Source: Canna indica
Lineage: Eukaryota > Streptophyta > Magnoliopsida > Zingiberales > Cannaceae
Reading direction: 5' to 3'
Assembly (NCBI GenBank): GCA_034359265.1
Contig: CP136890.1
Coordinates: 99,783,501-99,847,500, forward strand
DNA length: 64,000 nucleotides
The notes under the pieces are model-generated. The model had not been told where the DNA came from and ran no database searches. It saw nothing but the letters and a program-made list of their open reading frames with translations. Positions 11,316 to 21,944 of this stretch are shown here, one piece after another (the stretch's first letter is position 1; every line of letters begins with the position of its first letter). The translations under genes were made by a program, and so were the position numbers.

Positions 11316-12845
11316 TACTGAATTGAAGGAACTACCCTTAAATGATTCATCGATCCAAAGCAAAATGACCAAAATGTTGTCTATATATTCTATTGTCCGG
11401 ATATAATAATGCATTTACAATTGCTAAATTGGGGTTGTCTCGCTCCTGTCCCCAATAAAATTTTCGGTTCCAGACGACATGTTTTTGCTATTTTTAGCAT
11501 TGGATAAATATCTTCTTTTGTTGTCGGAACAAGATACTCTCAATAAATCAATCTGGTGCAGATTCAGCAGCACCGAACACTTCATCCGTCCAATAATAGT
11601 GAAGCAGCAACATGAAGCTCAATTGAAATCTCTCATTTCTTCTCAGTCTAAGACAAGATTGAGAGTGGATTATTTTCATCTTAATCCGTCATCAGTTAAT
11701 TGATTAATTCATTAATTTGTGATTCCACTTATGCTGGGGTCAATTTTGAATTTTCACGTTAACCCGGGACAAAAAGCTGTAATTTTGGTTTTTTGGGGGA
11801 AAGAGTTGAAACTTGTACATTCATATTACTATTTAATTTCTTCGACACGTGACCAGCACGCGCATCCATACGCATCGATACTTGACGCCGTGACGGGCGA
11901 ACAGAATGCCGTTAGCTTTCAGTGAACGGCTGCCCGCGGACTCCGCGATTCCGTCGCTCTCCGTTGGTACCGCCGTCGAATCTCCCGCTCATCGAGTGCG
12001 CCATTTCTTTTACACAAACACCCCCGCGAACGTCCCAGAAACCACCAAACTGCCACTGTAAAGCGTAAACCAGCAAATGGGGCGTGCAGATAATTTTTAT
12101 TTTGGGGAAAATTCCCGAAATAGAATTAGAAACCTCTAAATTTCCAATAAAATTACCTCGATGTCCGCTTGTAGGCAATTTCTCTTATCCGAAATATATA
12201 TTTTTTGGAAATTTCCAAAATCAGATTTAGAATCTCTGAATTTTCAAATGAAATATGAAAAAATCATATATATTTTTCAGTGAAATACGATCATATTTAA
12301 GAATTTTGGTGGAGCTCTTTTAAAAAATTGATGGTCCGTGTATCTCATCTTGGTTATAATAATTTTCACTTATTATTCATATATTTTTAATAAAAATATC
12401 AATTTTTTTCAATAAGATATGAAATACCAAAACCAATTCAATAGTTTTAGTAAAACTTTTTACAATAGAAAATGATGATCACGTGCCTCCTATCAGTTAG
12501 AGTATTTTTCATAATTTTTTTTTAAAAATTTCATCAATTTTTTCAATGAAATATAATCGGTTCAGGAGTTTAGATAAAACTCTTTAATTCAGTTCAAGAT
12601 TTTCAAGTGGAAACAAAATGATCGGATGAACAAATTAACATAAAGGTATTTTCGAGTATTTTCATAATTTAGAGGTTCCTAACCTGGTTTGGGGGATTTT
12701 CAACAAAAGATATTTCGAATTGAAAAAGTTATTCTATATACATTAGAATAAAAAAACTCGAATCTACACTTATTTTTACTATTTTACGTATTTTTAAATA
12801 ATAATAATTGTACTCGTATCATTTTCCCACCTAATCGATCAAATT
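11316..12845. other. intergenic, with a probable foldback element at about 12104-12704
   Basis: No gene. At the left, GAATTAGAAACCTCTAAATT (about 12123-12142) is mirrored at the right by AATTTAGAGGTTCCTAACC (about 12668-12686). This suggests a ~600-bp foldback element; a partial internal copy (AGATTTAGAATCTCTGAATT) lies near 12223. No target-site duplication was found. Confidence 0.4.
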
Positions 12846-13406
12846 AAGTGTAGATGAATCTCACCTAACCGTGAGAAGTGAATTTTCTAAAAATTAACTG
12901 TGATGCATCTTTTAGTGTTTTTTCAAGAGGCTTAGGTTTAATCGTTCGAAATAATTTCAAAATTTACTTTGGTGGAGCTAGATTTGCTTGTCACGGCAAT
13001 TCAATTTTGGTCTTGGAAACTCTGGCGATACTTGAAGGGCTCAAACTTGCTGCCCGTTGGAATTTACCTGCCTTCTCTATTGTGTTGGATGCTAATACTA
13101 TTGTGGATACTCTATGTGATGATTTGGACCCTCCTTGGGTGATTAGTAGTATTGTAAAATCACATTAGGTTTCTTAAGGTCTCATGTAATTATAAGAAAT
13201 TTTTATTTTGTTATTGTGAGGGGAACAAAGTTACTGGGGTAGATAGCAAATAAGGCACACATTGAGGATAATTTTGTGGTTTGATCGTCAATTCGACTTC
13301 ATGAGTTGGAGACCATTTTGTTCGACGATCATTTGGACCCGACTTTAGCCGTCCTTAATTTAATGAAGTTCAGTTTCTTTGTAAAAAAAAGTGTAGGTGA
13401 ATCTCA
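12846..13406 (+). mobile_element. 5'-truncated LINE with target-site duplication
   Basis: Non-LTR retrotransposon remnant. A near-perfect 18-bp direct repeat, AAGTGTAGATGAATCTCA at 12846-12863 and the same with one change at 13389-13406, flanks an insert that ends in an A-run (13383-13390). The insert holds the C-terminal RNase H-like domain: INCDASFSVFSRGLGLIVRN, then LVLETLAILEGLKLAARWN and VLDANTIVDTL, typical of plant LINE ORF2 (RVT_3). The frame breaks at a stop after 13165, and the tail resumes as HELETILFDDHLDPTL. The 5' part of the element is missing, as is usual for target-primed reverse transcription. Confidence 0.85.
12878..13168 (+). pseudogene. LINE ORF2 RNase H-like domain fragment
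   Basis: A 96-residue open frame inside the truncated LINE. It starts with the conserved CDASF strand carrying the first catalytic Asp, and continues with LETLAILEGLKLA (acidic residue and helix) and LDANTIVD (third Asp strand). It has no start context of its own and is followed by stops, so it is a relic and not a gene. Confidence 0.8.
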
Positions 13407-14341
13407 AGGAAATCAATTGACTTGGTGTGGAATCCGATCTAGCTAGACCGTCAACACTAATTAATTACTTGATAATGACAACTACAACCCGCAAGTAGGT
13501 AATAATTAATGATGATTACAGAGTAATTAAAGTAACTTGATTAATTAACTAGCTAGCTTTGATGTTAGTAAAGAAATGCAGCTATTTTCCTACCTACTGA
13601 AAATATAGCATTACAAATTGCAAGTGTGTGAATGATACTACTCCACGTAGCTTGATTTGGTTAATTAAGCACTAATTTAAATGTCCTTACATACGCTAAT
13701 CTTAGCCATTCATTGCAACCACGCTGGGCGTTTAGTTCCTCGTGAGTGCAAATGTTGTAAAAAATATTTGCATACAAAAATAAATATTCGTGAATATAAT
13801 TTACAATATATTATTTGATTATCCGCAAGTAACATTGCAACTTTTATCTACGAGCGTTTGATTGGTGCAAGTGGAAGTTGCAATTACACTTGTAACTTGC
13901 ACATTCATATATAAATTTGATAATTTTAGCTCGACACGATAAAATCGTGCTCGAGCCGCCCCGTTATCGTGCCGGGCAAATGGATTATGGATGTAGGTCT
14001 GACTCGGCCTGTCAAGAAAGGGGTGACATGTTTAATTTTCATAATCATGCTAACAACATGAGCCGTGACAACCCGTTTAGTTTTTGTATCGTGCTGAGCC
14101 TGAGTTCTTAGGCCCAAATTTTTATCGGACCGGGCAAGACGTCCTAGGATGAGCCATTCCAAGGATTAACAACGCCCAAAATACCCGATGCGGCAAATGA
14201 GCGTAGATTTGTCACTTCAAGTGGAGATGGTCGCTTGCGCGCATGGATGTTTGAAAAGTCTCATCCAAAATTTGTCTCTAGCACAAATCGATCCATGAAT
14301 CACCGAATGAGCAAGCAGGGGTCGATGAGCGCTGAAAAAAC

Positions 14342-14737
14342 TAGAGGTGACAAACGACTCGACCCGACACGATATGGTTGTGTGACGCCCCGACCCGACC
14401 CACTAACTTCGTGGGCCGGAAATTCCTGGCCCAGCACGGCCCGTAATATTTTGAAAAACTTCTAAATAAATCAATTTAAAATATTTGAAAGATTAAATAA
14501 GCATTGAATATGATATTTCACATGAAAAACAATTTTAAAGCACTAAACCATATTGGAAATTAATTATTTTAATACTTAGCAAGCCAAACGGGTCGGCCCG
14601 ACACGATAAGAGTCAACCTGTGTCGGCCCGCAATGTTATTGTGATTGCTCGGCTCGGCCCAGCCCGATAAGCTTATCAGACTGAATTTTCTGGTTTGACC
14701 CGCAGTTATTATGTCGTGTCCATTTCTACCGCCCCTA
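14342..14737. mobile_element. non-autonomous hAT-type element, 396 bp
   Basis: Ends are TAGAGGTGACAAACG and the complement of TAGGGGCGGTAGAAATGG. It is flanked by 8-bp repeats GAAAAAAC (14334-14341) and GAAAAAAT (14738-14745). The interior has many subterminal copies of CCCGACACG/CGGCCCG. A related but incomplete fragment (CGACACGATAAAATCGTGC) lies at about 13930-14140. Confidence 0.7.
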
Positions 14738-14745
14738 GAAAAAAT

Positions 14746-15888
14746 CTTTGATCTAGATGAAAAAATATCGAAAAAAATCATCCAAATCGATCTAACAATA
14801 ATATGCAATAGGAATTCAACTGAATTTAGAAGCAATAATAAGCAAATAGAGGAAAAAAAGAGTAAATCTATTATTTTACCCCAATAATAATTCATCGACT
14901 ACATCAAAATCGATTCAACCGAGAATAATATTATTTTATACTCTAAATCACCGTTTATATAGATTAGTGTTATTTTATTTTATTTAATTATTTATCAAAA
15001 TAAATTAATAATTTTTAATTACTATATAATACCAAAAATATAAAAAATCTACGAAACAACTTTATATCTAAAATCTAACACTACGCTCGCGTTTAGCACG
15101 TGAAGACCTGTAACTTTGGTATTTATTTCGTCTCCATCCGACGATTCTAAGTTGCAATTTGAAATCGCCTCCGTTCGTCTTTAAATTAATTATTTTTTAA
15201 TACTTAAATTATTATTATTGTAATTTGAAATCTTGACTTTTTGATATTATAATTTATTTTGCAACCTACAAATTAATGATATTAGAAACATAATTTATAA
15301 ATATTAAATGTTGCAAAATTAATTTACAATCAACCAAATCAACCAAACGCCCCTAAGGCCCGAAGTACAAACCCCACTTCCCATAAGCACATAATTAATT
15401 TACCTTGAAAGATTATGGAGAATACCCTTCTCCTTCTATTTTACTCCATAAAATTATGTGTATAATGTAATCCAGAGGAGGCATCAAATTATCAGATGCT
15501 AGTCTGTAGCATGTCCTTGTAGAATATGTACTATTTATTCCTAAAATTGAAATTATTGCATAGGATAATAATATGTATATATATGCATTAATTTAATGTC
15601 ACTGTCATCAAATTCTTCAACTTAAAAAGGGAATATAGGCTATATAGCAACCTCTCGATCGATAATAGAGTCGTGAAGCTTATCTTTATCGGGCATAATT
15701 GAGAATATATAATCCTTTTGGAATATTCATGCAAATTATCTGAATTTGATCGCATATATTTTATTTGTAGTATGAAAGTAATTATAATTTAGCCTACTAT
15801 TGATTTTTTTTAGATACGTTGTGATCTCCTTAATATGACAACGATTTAGTTAATCATAATTTTTTAATGATTAACCATATTTGCTAAG
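14746..15888. other. intergenic AT-rich DNA
   Basis: No gene seen. CCAAACGCCCCTAAGG at about 15345 is roughly the inverse of GGGCGTTTAGTTCC at about 13728. The block between them may once have been a larger element into which the 14342-14737 hAT element inserted, but this rests on short matches only. Confidence 0.3.
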
Positions 15889-16103
15889 GGCGGTTCACGA
15901 GCCGGGTTTAGGAAAAAAAATTATTCGACCCGACCAAATATAATCAGATCGGATTTAAATTTTTTCACCTCTTAATTCTGATCTAGTTCAGATAGTCTGG
16001 TTTATCAATTTAAATAAAATGAGTTTTTTTTAATATAAAAAATAAAAAATAAAAAATAAAAATAATCGAATCATCGATCAATTGAAACTCTAGACCCGCC
16101 CTA
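15889..16103. mobile_element. diverged hAT-type MITE, probable
   Basis: Starts TAAGGGCGGTTCACGAGCC and ends with the complement of TTAGGGCGGGTCTAG. The interior has CGACCCGACC/GATCTAGTTC subterminal motifs like the other TAGG-ended elements. No convincing 8-bp duplication remains, so the limits are approximate. Confidence 0.45.
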
Positions 16104-16379
16104 ATTATGATCGAATTTGATCAAATTATATTTGACATCTCCCGACACATTCCAAATAGATCCGGTTGGGGTCGGGTCAATCCAACGAACAGACCTAGCT
16201 GTACGGCTGAAACAGCTTAAGCCCATTAGAGCCCACGTCATCCTTCTCGCGGCCCTCTCTCAGGTCTCACCTTCTACAACTTTACTAGACTGCAATCTGC
16301 ATCTGCTGCTCGAAAGCAATGCGAATTTTTATGGTCGGACGCATTACTCGCTCGCCCCTCTAGCGGAGACGAGTCCGCC

Positions 16380-19300
16380 ATGGCGTGGGAACTCATCCTT
16401 TGGCTCTTCGCCTTCGTCTCAATCATCGCCCTCATCGGATTGAGTGCCTATCAGGTGAACTCTCAACGCCCAAATCCCAAACCCTAGTTTCACTCGCATA
16501 CTCGACTAGCGAGCTCAACGGGACATTCAAGTCCTCATTTTTTGTCGATTAAGTTTGGGCTTTTTTGTTTTGTGCTGTTGCTGTAAATTCGGAGCTGCAA
16601 AGTAAAATTTGTTATGCATCCAAATCTAGAAAACTTATGCATTATAGTTTACTTTCATAAAAGATTTGCTGTGTCACCTCTCCATTTGCTTTGTTTCATT
16701 TAGGTAGCGAGCACGGGATTCTGGCTTATTTTTGTTTATTTGGTAAAGATTTTCGGTTATGCTTGATTGTAACTTTTTTTCTAGTTGGTACCTCTTTGTT
16801 TCTTTTGCTATTCAGCTGTGCTTCCAGTATGTTTTAGTACTCAATTGAAAATTTTAGCTATTCGATTCTTTTGCCTCGAAACTGATTTTGGTTGCACTTC
16901 TGTAACAGCTCATTTGCCTGTCAGATTTGGAGTTTGACTATATCAACCCATATGATTCATCATCGCGCATCAATGCTGTTGTGATTCCAGAGTTCATGGT
17001 GCAGGGAATCTTATGCATTTTGTTCCTCCTAACATGGCATTGGTTTCCATTTTGTATAATGGCTCCAATCACTTATTACCATGTAAAGTTGTATGTATCT
17101 TGTCTTGCCTGTGAATAGTTTCTGATATTCTTTCTCCTTTTGAAATATTCTGAACCATCATTTTGTCTTGTTGCGTGAGCTATATAGGAATGGAACAAAT
17201 GACATGCTATTAACAATAAGGGCTTAGTTTCTGTTGCAGTCAAGCTGTGTAGATGGTGCAACCGGGCAAAAGATATAAATTGGTTAACCAACTTCTCTAT
17301 AAACCCATGACATGAACCCAAACGCCAAGTCCGGGAATAGTTAAAACTGCCACCAGCATCTTTCAGCTGTTAAATAAATTTCACTGGAGAGATTACAGCA
17401 TCGTTTAGGCCTTGTTTCAATTAAAAAAATGTGGAAGAGAACTAAAAGGAAAATAAGTGAAGAGAAGATAAAATAAGATAAAGTGGGAGAAGCCAAAAGA
17501 ATTGAGGAAGAAGAGAATCTAATGTATAGGAATGGCGAAAGAAACATAAATTTATCGATGTTTTAGATATCTTCTGGTTTTGCTATATCTCGAGTCTGAA
17601 TACATCATGGTGGTTGATTAACCAGCTTCAATGGTTGTGGATATTTTAAGAAAATAAGTGCTTAATGCATGTTGGAAAATTTTGGATTTCATCTTGATTT
17701 TAGATTTGTTGATCATATGTAGGGTTGAGCAAGTTTGTTTATTTCTTTAATCAAAATTCATGGTCATGTCTGTTGTGAAGGAAGATGAGTCAGGGTAAAA
17801 CCTAGCCCATCCTCCTATATTTGTATTAGAATAAATGTACAGAATCCTTGGTAAGGAAATTGAATTTGGTCTTATTCCATCCCTGAACAAACAAAAAATA
17901 GAGAGAATTTGTACCTTGATTTGTTGCCTTCTAAAACTTAAATGTAGCCATATTTACATCATTACATGTATTAGACGAACTTGGTCTTTTGCATGTCTGG
18001 CCATATTAATGCTCTACTCCAATAGCCATTTTTCATTATTTATATTATAGGACTAATGCCCATAATTTCATATTGCGTTTTTTTGTTCCAGATACTCTAG
18101 AAAGAAGCATCTAATAGATGTTACTGAGATCTTTAGATTGCTGAATGGTGAGAAGAAATACAGATTAATCAAGCTTTCTTTCTATTGCAGCATTTTTATA
18201 ATAGTCATTTACAGGTATGTCTCCATATGACGATTATTCTTCTTTTATGTTCATCCGAAATTATATTTCTTGCTTCAGTAAGCAGTTATGTGCTTTCTAA
18301 TGGAATAAATGACATGCTATTGACAATAAGGGCTTAGTTTCTGTTGCAGTCAATCTGTGTGAATGGTGCAACCGTGCAAAAGATATAAATTTGTTAACCA
18401 ACTTCTCTATAAACCCATAACATGAACCCAAACGCTAAGTCCAGGAATAGTTAAAACTGCCACCAGCGTCTTTCAACTGTTAAAAAATTTTCACGGGTGA
18501 GATAACAACATCATTTTGGCCTTGTTTCAATTTAAAAAATGTGGAAGATAGCTAAAAGGAAAAAAAGTGAAGGGAAGAGAAAACAAGATAAAGGTGGAGA
18601 AGCCAAAATAATTGAGGAAGAAGAGAATGTGATATTCTCTTGCCTTATTTGGATACGAGAAAAAGAAAATGAATAGAAAGAAGGTTTCTCTTGTTTGATT
18701 AGAACAAATAAAAAGCAGAGAGGAAAAGATAATATTCATTTATTTCTATAATACCCTTAGAATTATTGTTTAGATTTAGTAGATAGATTGATAATGAGGA
18801 TAATATTAAAATAATAATATCATTTGTTAAGAACATAAATCTATAGATCAGTCTCTTTCCTAAATAACTTAAGCTTTTGGGAAAGTTAGTCATCCAATCA
18901 AATTTAACATTGTATCGAGTTCGAATCTGAGTTTAAATCCTCCTAGCGCCAGTATTAGAAAAATTACCTTCCACCTCAATTAAGTCGATCCAATTGTTGG
19001 ATTTGGGTCAGCTCCACAAGTGAGAGGTAGTGTTAAGAATATAAATGCATAGATTTGGTCAGATTTAGCTCTTGAGAAAGTTGGTTATCCAATCTAATTT
19101 AACATCATTTATATACTCTCTCTTTTGTCCAGGAAATATTTTGCTAAGTTGGAGAGGAAAACTTCTTTTCTTTTATCTTCCCTTCTCTTGTCATTTTTCT
19201 ATCCATAAAAGGAAATATTCAATTCTCTTCTCTTTTACTCATATCCAAAGGGAAACAAGGTATTCCTCTTGCCTTCTCTTCTATCCAAAAAAATAGGATA

Positions 19301-19906
19301 AAAATTGAAGCAATGATAAAAATGAAAGGTTAATTATGCATTATTTAAATTGGCGTCGCTACTACATGCTGCTGGTAAATTTCATGGCTTTGTTCGAACA
19401 GAGCAGTCAGATTGACTTCGAGTGTGCTATCCCAAAGGAACGATTAGATATGCCATAGGCACTTTCTGCTTAAAGGAATGATAGTAAACTGATAAATGTA
19501 GCATTTAATTTTCTGGTCATATTTATGCCATCGATGAACTATTATTATACTTCGTTATTGTTATTCATGATGTTCTTTTTGCATTATTATCTTTGAAATG
19601 CTAAATTTTCTGATATACCACTGCTAAGTTCAAGCAACTGAAGGTATATGTTTTGGACAATATTTCTATTACAGAATGCCTATAACATTTGTGTATGCAA
19701 TATGCATGCTGAGACTCTTGTGTTTATTGTAATAACTTGTTTATCCTAATAACATGTATGAGTTGCTTTCCTGATTTCTTTTCCTAAATTGTTATTATTA
19801 GCCTAATGTTGTTGCAAATATCTAACCTTCTTTCAGGCTTGTCACGACTGCGGTCCTTTTACTTATAGAAGAAGATGATGGGACTTTGCAATCAGGGATT
19901 TTCTGA
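16380..19906 (+). CDS. cornichon family ER cargo receptor, four exons
   Basis: Small membrane protein that loads selected transmembrane cargo into COPII vesicles at the ER. CDS exons are 16380-16454, 16909-17090, 18092-18214 and 19837-19906 (TGA). All junctions are GT-AG and phases agree (0, 2, 2), giving 149 residues. It starts MAWELILWLFAFVSIIALIG (first membrane segment), continues with LICLSDLEFDYINPYDSSSR, the hallmark cornichon loop, then NAVVIPEFMVQGILCILFLL (second segment). Later come KKHLIDVTEIFRLLNGEKKY and a third hydrophobic segment ending VIYRLVTTAVLLL. The tail is acidic: IEEDDGTLQSGIF. It matches the usual plant cornichon length (about 135-150). Introns 2 and 3 carry a duplicated block and intron 3 a TRIM element. 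Confidence 0.95.
17191..17521. repeat. 330-bp direct repeat, copy 1 (cornichon intron 2)
   Basis: TGGAACAAATGACATGCTAT...ATTGAGGAAGAAGAGAAT matches 18301-18630 along its whole length with scattered differences (roughly nine bases in ten the same by eye). Both copies include GGGCTTAGTTTCTGTTGCAG, which resembles a splice acceptor. Confidence 0.85.
18301..18630. repeat. 330-bp direct repeat, copy 2 (cornichon intron 3)
   Basis: Same orientation as copy 1 at 17191-17521. The two copies flank exon 3 (18092-18214) but do not include it, so this is not a simple tandem exon duplication. The block may be a dispersed repeat present twice. Confidence 0.85.
18825..19104. mobile_element. TRIM retrotransposon in cornichon intron 3
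   Basis: Two short LTRs, 18825-18909 and 19031-19104, both begin TGTTAAGAA and end TTTAACA. They enclose about 120 bp of non-coding DNA. Directly after the left LTR is GTATCGAGTTCGAATC, resembling a degenerate tRNA-primer site. Directly before the right LTR is a purine tract, GTGAGAGGTAG. A perfect 5-bp duplication TCATT flanks the whole (18820-18824 and 19105-19109). At 280 bp it fits terminal-repeat retrotransposons in miniature. Confidence 0.85.
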
Positions 19907-21437
19907 TATTAATAAACAGAGGTAAACAGAAATACATTCTTCCTAGATACTCAAAGAATATTGTTCCGTCCATTGTTGAAAATCTCCTGCCTGCTTGAAA
20001 GCCCGTAGTCTAGTGCACTTTGCCATAACGAACAGCATCTTAAATCAAATATCTCTTTTTTAGGGTTCAGTAGAAATTGTACTGCCAGGAGTCATCAAAT
20101 ATCAATTGTCAAGTTAATCTTGTTTGCTTCTGTTTTGATGATCTAGCCTCACACACGTCATAAGAAAGTATTGGATAACTGCTGATGAGCATTTATTTCA
20201 AATGTTTGATAGAATGAAGGTGCTGGTGAATTTGATCTTTCATGCTGAATAAAACATAAATCATGATTGTGGTAGTCAACACCTAATTTTGAGGATCACA
20301 GAGGCCTGTTATAACAACAATAGTAATCTTAGCTATATCATTTACTCAAGTAGACTAGGTAATCTTTCAAAGACTCAGTACATCAATGATATGCAAGAGG
20401 GAATCTTATTAATGATCTTTTGTTCATGCCTTCCTGATTCACTGGTTGCAATATTTGAACCTACAAAATCTGTTCCTAACTTGAATGGTTTGCGCCTCAA
20501 CTCCAGGCATCTTTTCTTGAATATTGGAGCATTGAATTGACATGGTATCTACCCGGAGGATACAGAGGATGCATGCCAAACGCCCAAACCCATTAAATAT
20601 TATGATGGGGCAACTTGTGCTTTCTGTCATAGTTAATCAATCACTCCCCAGTGAATGAGATGATTCTGATTTCTGAGTGAATGTGTGTTAGAAGTTGTTC
20701 ATTGATTCATTGTATCTTGACATGTTAATGCAAATGATTAAAACTCAGCTTATGATCTTGTAATATTAAATACATTTTTATGGTCTGATTGGAATTTATT
20801 GTATGCTGAATCTTGTCACTATTATCACAATGCTTATTTTAGTCTTGAATCTTGATTTCTAAATTAACTTAAATTGAGAAATCAAATATAAAAAAATTCA
20901 ATTTGACTGAGCCTAAATTTTAGTTATTCAAATTACAATCTGAATTTAGATATGGAAGCATAAATGAGAAATCAAAAGTGCAAGAATTGATGATTATTTT
21001 TCTTCCTGAACTTGTTAATTGTCTACAAGTGAATCAATCCGATATATATATATTCCGACATGATATATTCTTAAATCTTAATCTCGATTTGTACGCGCCA
21101 CGGAGAACCGCTAAATAAGCCGGCCTTGTCTCAACTCTCAAGCATCTGATTCTATTTCTTTGTCGTCGGAATATATAGTGGAATATATATAGTCAGACCA
21201 TTTCTTTCTTTTCCTCAGCTAAATCAAATCAAATTGATGGAAAAATATTTGCCTTATCTCAAATTATAACACGTTTCTTAAAAAAGGGGCGCTTTTTAAT
21301 ACAATCCAAATTAAAAAGTCATTTTAAAAATGTTACCCCTTGTAAGCTTAACAAAATTTGATCAAGAGAAAATATTTTTGAACAAACTTATTTCCACGAA
21401 TACTCGATCCGTATGATGGAAAACGTGTATGTTTCAA
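19907..21437. other. cornichon 3' region and intergenic DNA
   Basis: The first several hundred bases after the TGA are probably 3' UTR, possibly spliced (AGAG-GTAAAC donor-like at 19918). No polyadenylation site could be fixed. The rest is AT-rich with no gene. Confidence 0.4.
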
Positions 21438-21523
21438 CAACTCGTCCAAGTTTCCAACAACCCGAGAACAATCATTCTATATGCCAACAACAAGGGACAA
21501 AGATAACACACACCGCATCAGAT

Positions 21524-21612
21524 GTCGACAACCCAGGACAATTCGTCCAGAGTGTGGACAACACGGGATAATCCGTCAATGGAGTCAACAACCTGGGACA
21601 AAGACAAACACC
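21524..21612. repeat. 30-bp tandem repeat, three units
   Basis: GTCGACAACCCAGGACAA, GTGGACAACACGGGATAA and GTCAACAACCTGGGACAA begin at 21524, 21554 and 21584, an exact 30-bp spacing. More diverged relatives (CCAACAACAAGGGACAAAG) lie just upstream. The repeat lies next to a MULE transposase relic. Confidence 0.7.
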
Positions 21613-21637
21613 CCATTGGTATCCGGGGTTTGCTTGT

Positions 21638-21790
21638 GTGATTCAAGGTTTCAAAGAGTTTATACGTCTTATTATTTGTATTGATACTACACATTTGAAG
21701 AGAAGATTCAAGGGTATTCTGTTCATTGTCGCATGCAAAGATGAAAATGTGCATGTATATGACAATATGTCTCTAGGTTTAGTGAATTTT
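21638..21790 (+). pseudogene. MULE (Mutator-like) transposase fragment
   Basis: The translated stretch FIRLIICIDTTHLKRRFKGI followed by LFIVACKDENVHVY matches the catalytic-core motif of plant MULE transposases (family form DGTHLKGxYxGxLLxAxxxDxN). The first catalytic Asp (in IDTTHL) is present. Neither flank continues the domain, so this is a short relic. Confidence 0.6.
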
Positions 21791-21944
21791 TCAAATTTTA
21801 ATATTTGCATCAATTTTGTTAGGAACCACTCATCGATTGTGGCGGATTATTCCAAATTGTCACTAAATTGCGGATCAGATTGTCTCAATATCTGGTATCT
21901 ATTTTTTTGTTCACTCCTACAAAATATAATCATTTCTTGTTAAC

